Part shown: one piece after another, positions 1-7,366 of the stretch
Position numbering within the stretch: the first letter of the stretch is position 1
Layout: each line of letters starts with the position of its first letter
Origin: Bradyrhizobium sp. sBnM-33
GTDB lineage: Bacteria; Pseudomonadota; Alphaproteobacteria; Rhizobiales; Xanthobacteraceae
DNA length: 64,000 nucleotides
Assembly (NCBI RefSeq): GCF_032917945.1
Contig: NZ_CP136624.1
Span: 3,162,001-3,226,000 of the forward strand
Direction of reading: 5' to 3'
Notes under the pieces: generated by a model
The model's database searches: none
What the model saw: the letters and a program-made list of their open reading frames with translations, nothing else
Told to the model about the DNA's origin: nothing
Made by a program: the position numbers and the translations under genes

Positions 1-2
1 TC

Positions 3-422
3 ACCAACGTCTCGATGGAAGGCGGCCCGCTTTCAGCGCGTAACGTTTTTGCCTTGCGATTTCCCGGAATGAATAAATCGAAAACTGAATTGCGAATCAA
101 ATCCGCAGCGATCGTCTCGGCGGTGGACGGAACAAGCCTTCCGCTCGAAATTGTCGCCGGCAACGAAATCGTTCCTCTCGGGAGTGTTGGGAACATCCCT
201 CCCGGCGCACGTGTCGAGTTGGTCGCAAAGTTTGGGCCACCGGATCCCGACAACCCCGGGAAGATTCTTGGACTCGATCCCAAGATGTTTCTTGAGAGAT
301 GGCGGGAATTTTCATTCAACGTCGACGATGACAAGCGCAGCTATCGTTTGCCCTATGGCGAAGGTTTTATGGCCGTTTTTTTCCCCAATATGATTGGCCC
401 GCGCGTCATCAAGAAAGACTAG
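3..422 (+). CDS. Hypothetical protein, 5' end outside window
   Basis: The reading frame is already open at the left edge, so this is the C-terminal part of a longer protein. The first visible Met is at 15, but an open codon run precedes it. The visible 135-140 residues are soluble and mixed alpha/beta, with no signal peptide, membrane segment or recognisable catalytic motif. It ends in a basic tail (VIKKD). It lies inside the right end of the integrative element that finishes at the tRNA-Lys fragment, so it is probably element cargo. I do not recognise the family. Confidence 0.5.
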   Translation, partial: TNVSMEGGPLSARNVFALRFPGMNKSKTELRIKSAAIVSAVDGTSLPLEIVAGNEIVPLGSVGNIPPGARVELVAKFGPPDPDNPGKILGLDPKMFLERWREFSFNVDDDKRSYRLPYGEGFMAVFFPNMIGPRVIKKD

Positions 423-426
423 CCGA

Positions 427-768
427 CTAGACTTGGTGCCGCGGCTGCTTGCCCTCGTTTCCGAGCACTGCGGTCCGTATTTCCTCGATAATGCGGATTG
501 TCTTGACCGTATGTTCGGGAGAGGCTGATTTGCCGAACCGAATAGCCACGCTGTCGGCGACCTCAGCAGCTTGGTTGAAGCCTTCCACGATCGAGGGGCG
601 GAGCAATGGGTTCGTCGCCAATTTGGACAGAATCTGGCCGATGATGATGCTCATCGCCAAAGTCTCCGCGTGCAGGGCGTTGATCTCTTCTTCGTAATCC
701 AATTTCAGCTCCTTGATATGTCTAGATAAGACGGTGGGGAGGCGTCGCACTACAGAGGTACGAAGCAT
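427..768 (-). CDS. Hypothetical helical protein
   Basis: A 113-residue protein, convergent with the preceding gene and only 4 bp from its stop. It is predicted mostly helical: a basic N-terminus, then an amphipathic run around residues 22-60 (KELKLDYEEEINALHAE) and an acidic C-terminal half. There are no cysteines, membrane segments or named motifs. It sits between unknown cargo and the integrase at the end of the element. Function unknown; it could be a small accessory or regulatory protein of the element. Confidence 0.5.
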   Translation of the reverse strand: MLRTSVVRRLPTVLSRHIKELKLDYEEEINALHAETLAMSIIIGQILSKLATNPLLRPSIVEGFNQAAEVADSVAIRFGKSASPEHTVKTIRIIEEIRTAVLGNEGKQPRHQV

Positions 769-794
769 AGCTCGAATGAGCCGCCTTATGGCAA

Positions 795-2051
795 CTACCG
801 TCTTCCCCTAAACGCCTCTGCTGCCTCTTCCTGAAAATCCGGGTGATGATGGCCGTAGTTTGCCTCTAGCTGTTCCACCGTCATCCCGAGCCAGCCGGCA
901 GCTTCCCACATGTCTACGCCGGCCTGCATCAGCCAGGTCGCCGCTGTGTGGCGTAGTGAGTGCCGGACGACATCATCACCGAGCCCCGCATCCTCCAAAA
1001 TCCCCTCCCAAGCTGACCTGATCTTGCCGGCAAGCGGCTGGCCGTCGTTCATGCGGTTGACGACGAACCGGATTTGCTCGCCGTTCTCCAGAATGCCAGC
1101 CGCGCGCAGCTCGGCCGACCGCGTTTGGTCGATCTTGCGCCAGCGGAGCAGGTGAGGGCGCAGGCGGCTGGCGATCTTTGCCGGAGGGCGCCTCTTCTTG
1201 GTCGACCGCTCCAGAGCGCCTTTGCCCTGATAGACCATGGCGTCCAGGTTCATCCAGGGATGCGTGGTAGTGGGGAGCCATTGTGTTCGCCGGATCGTTT
1301 CCTCGCGCCGTGCGCTGTAAACGCCAATCAGGCAAAAGCGGGTAGCTGGATAGCGTCGCCGGATGATCCAACGCTCGCGACGCAATAACATGCCATCTTC
1401 CTTGCGCTTCCAGGACCCTCGTCCGTTGTCCCAAACGTAGCCGATCGCGGCACCAAGCAGCCGCGCGGCTTCAGTGCGCGTCAGCCAGCGGTGACGGCCT
1501 TCGGCCTTGGGAGGCAGGGTAATCTTCGGAACGACGCTCAGCGTGTGCTCCGCGTGGTACGCGTTGACAGCAGCCCGCAAATCCTCGAGCCGCCGCCTCG
1601 CGGTTTGATCGGAAACGTTGCCTTGACGTGGCCTAATCCCGGCCTGCCTGTTGTTTTCATTCGGCGTGCCGGTGGACCAGTCTACGAAGTCGCGGCAGAG
1701 CTGGCCCCTGAGCTTCCCGACCGTCTTGTCACCGAAGAAGCCATTGAGATCGAGGAGCCGGATGAGCAGCAGATCGTGTTGCGCCCACGCGCGCTTGTCA
1801 TTTTTGTCCTTGGGGCGTTTGGATATTTCGTAGGCTGTGAGGACGTCGGCTATGGCGAGGACGTCAGGATCGGTTGCGCCGATCGTGGTTGTGTGCCGTC
1901 CGCCGATGTAGGTTTCGAGCGCTTTCGCAGCGCCGTCAACGTCGTCGCGGCTGCAGCCTGTGCGGATTTGCCGGCCACGGTCGAGGATGATCCAGGTGTT
2001 GTCGTCCTCTCTGAACCAGAGTCGTGGTGGCTTGGCTTTGCGGCCCGGCAT
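795..2051 (-). CDS. Tyrosine recombinase (phage-type integrase)
   Basis: A 418-residue site-specific recombinase that would integrate and excise the element by strand exchange at a tRNA target. The first catalytic Arg lies near residue 250 (VYSARREETI). The HxxR box is at H364-R367 (HSLRHTAATWL) and the nucleophilic Tyr is near residue 399 (EANYGHHHP). The N-terminal half carries a SAM-like DNA-binding region. The start MPGRKAKPPRL followed by WIILDRGRQIRTGC matches the usual beginning of this alphaproteobacterial integrase group. The gene reads leftwards, 380 bp from the tRNA-Lys 3' fragment, with an excisionase-like gene between: the usual att-xis-int order at an element end. Confidence 0.93.
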   Translation of the reverse strand: MPGRKAKPPRLWFREDDNTWIILDRGRQIRTGCSRDDVDGAAKALETYIGGRHTTTIGATDPDVLAIADVLTAYEISKRPKDKNDKRAWAQHDLLLIRLLDLNGFFGDKTVGKLRGQLCRDFVDWSTGTPNENNRQAGIRPRQGNVSDQTARRRLEDLRAAVNAYHAEHTLSVVPKITLPPKAEGRHRWLTRTEAARLLGAAIGYVWDNGRGSWKRKEDGMLLRRERWIIRRRYPATRFCLIGVYSARREETIRRTQWLPTTTHPWMNLDAMVYQGKGALERSTKKRRPPAKIASRLRPHLLRWRKIDQTRSAELRAAGILENGEQIRFVVNRMNDGQPLAGKIRSAWEGILEDAGLGDDVVRHSLRHTAATWLMQAGVDMWEAAGWLGMTVEQLEANYGHHHPDFQEEAAEAFRGRR

Positions 2052-2287
2052 GATGGCTTGACCAATTTGCGGATAGAACGAGGCGTGGTCAGATCCTTGC
2101 CCGCCACTTTGGCGATTTCAAGAGTCCCAGCGGCCGCTTCCCTGCGCAATGATGATAATGTCAATGGGCCTTCCGGAAAAAACACAGCAGCAGCCTCGAT
2201 CAGAGTCATTATTTCGTCCTCGCCCCATTGGGCGGGATTGGGCCGTGCTTTAGCGCGGGCGAGCTTGTCGGTGTTACGCTTGCGCAT
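1850..2287 (-). CDS. Excisionase-like / small DNA-binding protein overlapping the integrase
   Basis: About 145 residues from the ATG at 2287; the frame extends further upstream to 2416 but without family-like sequence. The core (WGEDEIMTLIEAAAVFFPEGPLTLSSLRREA) followed by TTPRSIRKLVKPSC looks like the winged-helix/excisionase-type proteins that accompany this integrase group, which direct excision and regulate int. The C-terminal third is low-complexity Ser/Thr/Ala. It overlaps the integrase 5' end by about 200 bp in another frame. That is unusually long, so the C-terminal part may be a read-on tail. Family assignment is from memory of similar integrase neighbours. Confidence 0.6.
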   Translation of the reverse strand: MRKRNTDKLARAKARPNPAQWGEDEIMTLIEAAAVFFPEGPLTLSSLRREAAAGTLEIAKVAGKDLTTPRSIRKLVKPSCRAAKPSHHDSGSERTTTPGSSSTVAGKSAQAAAATTLTALRKRSKPTSADGTQPRSAQPILTSSP

Positions 2288-2430
2288 GTTGGGACCCGGT
2301 ACTCGTGAATTCGCGAGACCTTTGCCTCGGCCGTTCTGTTCAACGTGTACGCGAAATTCGCTCTTCGAGAAGCTTGCTGCCTTGGCGGTGCGGCAATCGG
2401 CGACTTCAGAGTACAAATCGGAAGGTCTGT

Positions 2431-2477
2431 GACTCTTAATCAGCGGGTCCCAGGTTCGAGCCCTGGTGCGCCCACCA
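2431..2477 (+). other. tRNA-Lys(CTT) 3' fragment, attachment-site copy
   Basis: The sequence contains an anticodon loop CTCTTAA with TCAGC as the 3' stem arm, a perfect T arm (CCAGG-TTCGAGC-CCTGG), the acceptor arm TGCGCCC and an encoded CCA. The D arm and the matching 5' acceptor GGGCGCA are absent upstream, so this is not a functional gene. It is best explained as the direct-repeat copy left at the distal end of an element integrated into the 3' half of a tRNA-Lys gene. Its orientation places the intact tRNA and the body of the element to the left of the window, with host DNA resuming at 2478. Confidence 0.85.
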
Positions 2478-2680
2478 AGCTTCTCAGAGACTTAGCGAAG
2501 AAAACCGTTTGAGGCGGCCGAACTAAAACGGTTTTTCAAACGGTGTTTTTTGGCAGCCGGCTGACCATCTTCTCCCGACAACGTGATCGGCAGGGGCAGG
2601 GCGACAACGCGGCTCGATGACCGGCTTCTTGCCTATTCAGAACCGCCACCGACACCTCGCGCTGGATGCGCGTACCGCCA

Positions 2681-2704
2681 GTTCGAATCCCTTTCCCTCC
2701 GCCA
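2681..2704 (+). other. Decayed tRNA-Ser-like 3' end
   Basis: GTTCGAATCCC followed by TTTCCCTCCGCCA matches the T loop, acceptor arm and CCA of a bacterial tRNA-Ser. The 5' half of the T stem does not pair and no tRNA body lies upstream. It looks like an old attachment-site remnant from another integration event, 204 bp beyond the tRNA-Lys fragment. The match is short, so chance cannot be excluded. Confidence 0.45.
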
Positions 2705-3011
2705 CAATATTCCAGGACCTTTTTCTCCGTGCGATGGGATAGGCGCGATTAAGCCCCAGTAACCCGTGTCGTGGAGCAGGAGGGGGTTCGCACAGCTTTC
2801 ACAGACCCACCTAACGGGTGAGTTATGATCCTGCTTGGAGGGTGCACGCAGGCGTCAACCTTAGATTGGCCGGTCCACGAGTAGGGTTCTTAAAGACGGG
2901 AAACTCCCCGCCTAGTCGGTAGTTGACCCTGCTCAATACGACGATGTGCCAGTTTCCTAGGTTTGCGTCGATGCATGTCCGTGCCTCTCCAAGATACAGA
3001 GCGCAGGCCTC

Positions 3012-3461
3012 TTGCTGTTCCACCAAAAGGACAAGGACGTTCAAGTCTTGCTCGGGCACCCGGGCGGTCCGTTCTGGAGCCGTAAGGATCAGGGTGCCTG
3101 GACCATTCCGAAAGGCTTGATTGGGCCTAGCGAATCCCCGCTTTCGGCCGCAGTGCGTGAGTTCGCCGAAGAGACCGGCTACCGTCCGGGCGGCGAAGCA
3201 ATTCCGCTTGGCAGTGCCAAGCAACCAAGCGGCAAGGTCGTCCACATGTGGGCAATTGAAGAGGACTGGGACCCAGCCGATCTTCAGAGCAACACGTTCG
3301 AGATGGAATGGCCGCCGCGGTCTGGGCGACGGCAATCATTTCCTGAGATTGATCGCGCGTCCTGGTTTGGCATTGCCGAGGCGCGACTTAAGATCCTGAA
3401 AGGCCAAGCAGCGTTCCTGGATCGTCTGTTGGAAACACTCAGTCGGGCTGAAGGCAGCTAG
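3012..3461 (+). CDS. NUDIX hydrolase
   Basis: A 149-residue protein with a perfect Nudix box G35-x5-E41-x7-R49-E50-x2-E53-E54-x-G56, the Mg-binding catalytic helix for hydrolysing nucleoside diphosphates linked to another moiety. Around it are the expected WTIPKG before the box and the strand WAIEEDWD after it. The start is uncertain. TTG at 3012 is the first start-like codon, but the frame upstream (back to a TAG at 2958) encodes KIQSAG just before LLFHQ. That resembles the true N-terminal strand of the family, with ATA where an initiator Met would be expected. The N-terminus may be damaged, or translation may start at a non-canonical codon. The substrate cannot be predicted. Confidence 0.85.
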   Translation: MLFHQKDKDVQVLLGHPGGPFWSRKDQGAWTIPKGLIGPSESPLSAAVREFAEETGYRPGGEAIPLGSAKQPSGKVVHMWAIEEDWDPADLQSNTFEMEWPPRSGRRQSFPEIDRASWFGIAEARLKILKGQAAFLDRLLETLSRAEGS

Positions 3462-3688
3462 TAGGCCTCGACCACTGGCCGACTGCTTCCATAACATCCC
3501 ATATCCGACTGATTTCCGTTGCTCGGCGGAAAGCCGACGTGCCGATCGCGCTACGTCGAGGTCCGTTATTTGAACCCAAAGCCGACGAGGGTCGCTGAAC
3601 AACGGCGCGCCGCGGAGACTCGGCGGTTGTTGTCAGCAGCATCCTATGACACCATCTGAGTACCCAGTTGTTATGAATTCTAGTGCCT

Positions 3689-4717
3689 ATGCCCCGCCGG
3701 AAATATGCTTGGGAAAGCCTATCGGATGAGCAGTTGCTCCAGCAGCGCCTCAGTAGTCTGAGGGTTGCGGTCGAAGGCAATTGGCTCGAGGATTGTATCA
3801 GCACTCTTTATGAAGAGCTGGAAGAGCGGGACATCCGGCTGCGGCCACATACATGGATATCGAGCGAATGGTTTAGTCCGGCAGATGTGCCCGGCATTGC
3901 CATCCCATTCTATCTCACCCATCCCCGCCTGATGAAGCTCGAGAAGAAAATGATGCTCGACGTCGAGGGTGGCACGTGGTCCGAATGCATGGCCATCCTC
4001 CGCCATGAGGCAGGCCATGCCATCCAGCACGGCTATCAGCTGCAGCGCCGCCGGCGTTGGCAGCAGCTGTTCGGCCGGTCCTCAAAACACTACCCACGCT
4101 ACTACCGGCCCAATCCGGCCAGCCGGCAATATGTCCAGCATCTTCGGCTCTGGTACGCACAGAGCCATCCGGACGAGGATTTCGCTGAAACCTTCGCGGT
4201 GTGGCTGCGGCCGCGTTCAAACTGGCGGACGCGCTATGCCGGCTGGCCAGCGCTGAAGAAGCTCGAATATGTCGACGAACTGATGGAGGAAATCGCCGGG
4301 AAGCGGCCGCTAGTCACGACGCGGGAGCGTGTCGATCCGCTGCATGAACTCAGCCAAACACTCGGCGACCACTATAAAAAGAAGCAGGCGTTCTACGCCT
4401 TTAGGCCACCGAAGACTTACGACCGCGACCTCTCTCGGCTCTTTTCCGCCGATCCACGGCATCGCCGGGGGCAGCCGGCTTCTGCATTCATCAGGCGGCA
4501 CCGCGCCCACTTCAGGCAACTGGTCGCGCGGTGGACGGGCGAGAACCAACTCACGCTTGATGCTGTACTTGACGACATGATCTCCCGCTGCCGAGAGCTC
4601 AATCTGCGCGCTGTCGGCTCCGATCGAAAGCTTGTTACTGACTTCACCGTCCTGTTGACCGCCAAGACCATGCACGCGCTGTTCGGTCCTTCGCGGCGAA
4701 AGTGGATCGCGCTATGA
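3689..4717 (+). CDS. Putative zinc metallopeptidase paired with an ATP-grasp ligase
   Basis: A soluble protein of 342 residues from the ATG at 3689; a GTG two codons upstream is less likely. The zinc-protease motif HEAGH is at about residues 106-110 (ILRHEAGHAIQH). A downstream acidic segment (HPDEDFAETFAVWL, about 160-173) would supply the third metal ligand. The second half is basic and rich in Arg and Trp, with no signal peptide. The gene overlaps the following ATP-grasp gene by 4 bp (ATGA), so the two products are probably made in fixed ratio and act on the same peptide or amino-acid-like substrate. A hydrolase/ligase pair could cut and join, or process and modify, but the substrate is unknown. 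Confidence 0.75.
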   Translation: MPRRKYAWESLSDEQLLQQRLSSLRVAVEGNWLEDCISTLYEELEERDIRLRPHTWISSEWFSPADVPGIAIPFYLTHPRLMKLEKKMMLDVEGGTWSECMAILRHEAGHAIQHGYQLQRRRRWQQLFGRSSKHYPRYYRPNPASRQYVQHLRLWYAQSHPDEDFAETFAVWLRPRSNWRTRYAGWPALKKLEYVDELMEEIAGKRPLVTTRERVDPLHELSQTLGDHYKKKQAFYAFRPPKTYDRDLSRLFSADPRHRRGQPASAFIRRHRAHFRQLVARWTGENQLTLDAVLDDMISRCRELNLRAVGSDRKLVTDFTVLLTAKTMHALFGPSRRKWIAL

Positions 4718-5739
4718 GACGCCTGCGCGTTCTGGTGCTCATGCATCCGGACTTCGTGCCCCCGGACTCCACCGACGGATACACGGCACGGCAAATCAAC
4801 GAATGGAAAACAGAATACGACGTCGTGAGCACCTTGCGTGCGGCCGGCCATGATGTTCGCCCGCTCGGTGCGCAGGAGGAAATCAAGCCGGTGCGCGAGG
4901 AGATCGAAAGTTTCAAGCCGCACGTGGTGTTCACGTTGCTGGAGCAGTTTCACAACGAGCCCACGTATGACCAGCACGTCGCAAGCTATCTCGAACTGAT
5001 GCAGATCCCGTATACTGGGTGTAACCCGCGTGGTCTGATCTTGGCGCGCGGTAAGGATCTGTCCAAGACATTGGTGCACCATCGCCGGATCGCGGTGCCG
5101 GCCTTCGCCGTATTCCCGATGCGCCGAAAGGTCAAACGCCCAGCGCGTCTTGCGCTGCCGTTGATCGTCAAGAGCCTGAACGAGGATGGATCCCGGGGGA
5201 TCTCGCAGGCATCCGTCGTCGATACGGACGAGAAGCTCGCGGAGCGCGTCGCCTTCGTCCACGAGCGGATCGGAACCGCCGCGATCGCCGAGCAATATAT
5301 CGACGGGCGTGAGCTTTATGTCGGCGTGCTCGGCAACAATCGGTTGCGAGTGTTGCCGGTTTGGGAACTGAAATTCGGCACCATGGGCGGCCAGGCCATA
5401 GCCACCGAGAAGGTCAAACACGATCCCAGTTATCAGGAGCGCGTGGGAATTGTAGATGGGCCGGCCAAGGACCTTGCGCCGGGGGTACGCGCCCGCATTC
5501 AGCGAACAGCGAAACGCATCTACCGAACACTGGGGCTCGACGGATACGCGCGCATCGATTTTCGCCTCTCTGCCGACGGTACCCTGTATTTTATTGAAGC
5601 GAACCCCAATCCCGAAATCGCGAAGAGCCAAGAGTTCGCTACAGCGGCAGGGCATGACGGACTTGATTACCTGGGTCTCTTGCATCGCATTCTGGCGCTC
5701 GGAATAAGCCGGGCAACCGCCGGCGCATCCATAGGCTGA
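4714..5739 (+). CDS. ATP-grasp ligase, D-Ala-D-Ala ligase-like
   Basis: A 341-residue protein with the D-alanine-D-alanine ligase fold. The N-terminal domain is VLVLMHPDF and KPHVVFTLLEQFHNE. The ATP-binding Lys strand is PLIVKSLNEDGSRGISQASVV (about residues 145-165). The adenine-region segment is AIAEQYIDGRELYVGVLG. The Mg-binding strand is ARIDFRLSADGTLYFIEANPNPEI near residue 300. Members join a carboxylate to an amine through an acyl-phosphate. It is unlikely to be the housekeeping Ddl because it lies outside a cell-wall cluster and is fused by an ATGA overlap to a metallopeptidase gene. The start at 4714 is chosen for that overlap and for MRRLRVLVLMHPD. Confidence 0.8.
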   Translation: MRRLRVLVLMHPDFVPPDSTDGYTARQINEWKTEYDVVSTLRAAGHDVRPLGAQEEIKPVREEIESFKPHVVFTLLEQFHNEPTYDQHVASYLELMQIPYTGCNPRGLILARGKDLSKTLVHHRRIAVPAFAVFPMRRKVKRPARLALPLIVKSLNEDGSRGISQASVVDTDEKLAERVAFVHERIGTAAIAEQYIDGRELYVGVLGNNRLRVLPVWELKFGTMGGQAIATEKVKHDPSYQERVGIVDGPAKDLAPGVRARIQRTAKRIYRTLGLDGYARIDFRLSADGTLYFIEANPNPEIAKSQEFATAAGHDGLDYLGLLHRILALGISRATAGASIG

Positions 5740-5916
5740 GACGGGTATGCGGAAGAGGGATTCCCATGCCGATTCATCTATGTCCGGCTGTTCTCGAAGG
5801 TCGCAGTTCTGAGGATGTTTTAGCTTCCGATCCGACAACCCAAATTGGGCCCGTTAAGGTCAATCGGGCCAATTCGCCAGGATTGCAACACGATGCCCTT
5901 AGCAGACATCCGGCTC

Positions 5917-5955
5917 AAAAAGGCCCGCAGTGTTTGCAGCACTGCGGGCCTTTTG
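5917..5955 (+). terminator. Bidirectional intrinsic terminator
   Basis: A perfect 11-bp stem GGCCCGCAGTG / CACTGCGGGCC with a 7-nt loop, flanked by A run on the left and TTTT on the right. It lies between the ATP-grasp gene (+) and the PRC-barrel gene (-) and can stop both. A weaker imperfect hairpin (AATTGGGCCCG / CGGGCCAATT) sits at 5843-5874. Confidence 0.8.
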
Positions 5956-5999
5956 ATGGGCTGGCTGGCTGGCTCCAGCCGCCTGTTCAGATGCGCAGC

Positions 6000-6383
6000 C
6001 TAGCGTATTAGGCCGCCTCGCGACTCCCAGTACGTGGGTGTCCCGTAGTACTGGTGGGTGCGCGTTTCCCAGTCTCGATCCTGCCACGAGTCATCACTGA
6101 ACTCAGGCGCGTCCCTCAACTGCTGCTCGGTGATATTTGTTCGGAAACCACCAAGCGACGTATCAAATGTTAGAGCGCCCCAAGGGATGGGATAATGGCT
6201 GTGGCCTAACCCAACAAATCCGCCAAAGCTCATGACGGCATAGGCCACGCGACCTGACACCTTATCGATGATGAGGTGATCAATCTCACCGATATTCTTT
6301 CCATCTGCTCCATAAACCTCGGTTCCATGAATGTCTTCGCTCGAGATGCATTGATGATCCGGATGGGCTGTCGCACGGGCCAT
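6000..6383 (-). CDS. PRC-barrel domain protein
   Basis: A 127-residue protein with one PRC-barrel domain: IHGTEVYGADGKNIGEIDHL, then SGRVAYAVMSFGGFVGLGHSHYPIPW (about residues 18-72). This small beta-barrel fold is found in RimM, in photosynthetic reaction centre H subunits and in many stress proteins of soil alphaproteobacteria. The C-terminal third is aromatic and acidic (DSWQDRDWETRTHQYYG) and has no second domain. There is no signal peptide. It is a single gene, closed by the terminator at 5917-5955. The role is probably protein interaction or stress-related; no enzyme activity is suggested. Confidence 0.85.
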   Translation of the reverse strand: MARATAHPDHQCISSEDIHGTEVYGADGKNIGEIDHLIIDKVSGRVAYAVMSFGGFVGLGHSHYPIPWGALTFDTSLGGFRTNITEQQLRDAPEFSDDSWQDRDWETRTHQYYGTPTYWESRGGLIR

Positions 6384-6596
6384 GGCCTTCCTCCATCAAT
6401 AGTGAGTTTGCCGCCTTAACTCGGCCGCTACGGCCTCGTTCCTAATTTCCGAGAACATTTCTCACCCGCAACCCACCAGCCCATCGTCGTCGGCATCCAC
6501 TCCAAATTCCTCGCCAAGCATCATGGTGTCGGGAAAAAGCGGCAACTTTTTCAAGGCAAACGAATTTAATCTAAGAACGGCATCTTGGAGTCAAAG

Positions 6597-6806
6597 ATGG
6601 ACGACGATTCTCCTCTGAAGACTGCTGTGCAGCGAACGTGGAACTTGCACTTGGCGACGCACGACGACGTCGACGCCGCCGATCCGCGTCGTTGCTCGCT
6701 TGAGAGGTACTTAAGCGGAAAATGGCAAGCTGGTGAAAGCGATCCAGAAGAACTGACGTGCTGCGGCCTTTCTTATCTAGCTCGCTTAGGATCTGAGAGT
6801 TGGTGA
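6597..6806 (+). CDS. Small hypothetical protein
   Basis: A 69-residue acidic protein. ATG 6597 is preferred over the in-frame TTG at 6585 because GGAG lies about 7 bp upstream of the ATG. The motif ADPRRCSLERYLSGKWQAGESDPEELTC is a pattern I associate with conserved hypothetical proteins of Bradyrhizobium. It contains three Cys, has no membrane segment, and shows no enzymatic motif. It begins a run of four tiny genes on the same strand ending with the DUF1236 gene. Function unknown. Confidence 0.6.
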   Translation: MDDDSPLKTAVQRTWNLHLATHDDVDAADPRRCSLERYLSGKWQAGESDPEELTCCGLSYLARLGSESW

Positions 6807-6812
6807 AGGAGG

Positions 6813-6941
6813 ATGGCAAACTTCGCAAAGGCTCTGATCCGCCTAGCTCTTCGAAGTGCTAGACCCGATTGGACGCTGGGCGCGATGGCAAGTCTCATGG
6901 CAGCCGGTATCACCGTCTCGCTGCGATATGCTTTTGGATAA
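6813..6941 (+). CDS. Tiny basic/hydrophobic protein (42 aa)
   Basis: Encodes 42 residues: a basic amphipathic N-terminus (MANFAKALIRLALRSARPDW) followed by a short hydrophobic stretch. It begins 6 bp after the stop of the previous gene. AAGGAGG touches the ATG directly, a poor spacing for normal initiation but workable for coupled re-initiation. This could equally be a chance frame. No homology is recognised. Confidence 0.35.
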   Translation: MANFAKALIRLALRSARPDWTLGAMASLMAAGITVSLRYAFG

Positions 6942-7002
6942 GGGCCTGACCTGAAACTTCACTAAGCAAGGCGAATTATTATCTTAATTGACGGGGATCA
7001 AA

Positions 7003-7095
7003 ATGGCGGACACAAACGGCTTGAAACTCATCGGACTTGCTTTTGCAATCGTGACTCTTGCCGTCACTGCAACAGCGGCCGTGGTCGCGATTTGA
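7003..7095 (+). CDS. One-helix membrane protein (30 aa)
   Basis: ATG 7003 follows GGGG at a suitable distance. The 30 residues are MADTNGLKLIG followed by a single hydrophobic helix (LAFAIVTLAVTATAAVV), with no charged residues after Lys8. This resembles the very small single-helix proteins annotated in Bradyrhizobium genomes. It would sit in the inner membrane with a short cytoplasmic N-terminus. The next gene starts 10 bp downstream, so they are probably co-transcribed. Function unknown. Confidence 0.55.
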   Translation: MADTNGLKLIGLAFAIVTLAVTATAAVVAI

Positions 7096-7105
7096 GATCG
7101 CGGCC

Positions 7106-7297
7106 ATGGAATACAAAGCTATTCAATTTGAAATCATTCAAGCGACAATTCCCTTTTGCTGGAAATGGATTGTCTTTCTTGACGCAACCAGAATGCGGAC
7201 TGGCATCGCACTTACTCGGGCCGACGCGGTATTGGATGCCGAATTTACCATCGACAAAGCGTTGGACAGCCGACGGGCCAGAGGAAACGCGGCGTAA
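7106..7297 (+). CDS. Small hypothetical protein
   Basis: A 63-residue protein from ATG 7106. MEYKAIQFEIIQ, WKWIVFLDATRMRTG and RADAVLDAEFTIDKAL form a beta-beta-alpha pattern that I recall from conserved small proteins of Bradyrhizobium. The first half looks like a beta hairpin with aromatic residues and the second half is a helix. No cysteines beyond one, no signal peptide. It lies between the one-helix protein and the DUF1236 gene. The competing frame at 7092-7316 has no such pattern and is taken to be its shadow. Confidence 0.55.
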   Translation: MEYKAIQFEIIQATIPFCWKWIVFLDATRMRTGIALTRADAVLDAEFTIDKALDSRRARGNAA

Positions 7298-7366
7298 GAG
7301 AGGCGGAACATTTTAGTTTTCTTCGGCGTTAGGCAGCGCCGCACTCAAGCGGCTTAGGAGATAACG

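Noticed and set aside
1491..2432. 313-residue frame on the + strand
   Set aside because: Antisense to the integrase and excisionase-like genes, whose motifs are clear; composition is that of a GC-rich shadow frame.
4417..5838. 473-residue frame on the - strand
   Set aside because: Antisense to the ATP-grasp and metallopeptidase genes; no motif, no ribosome site.
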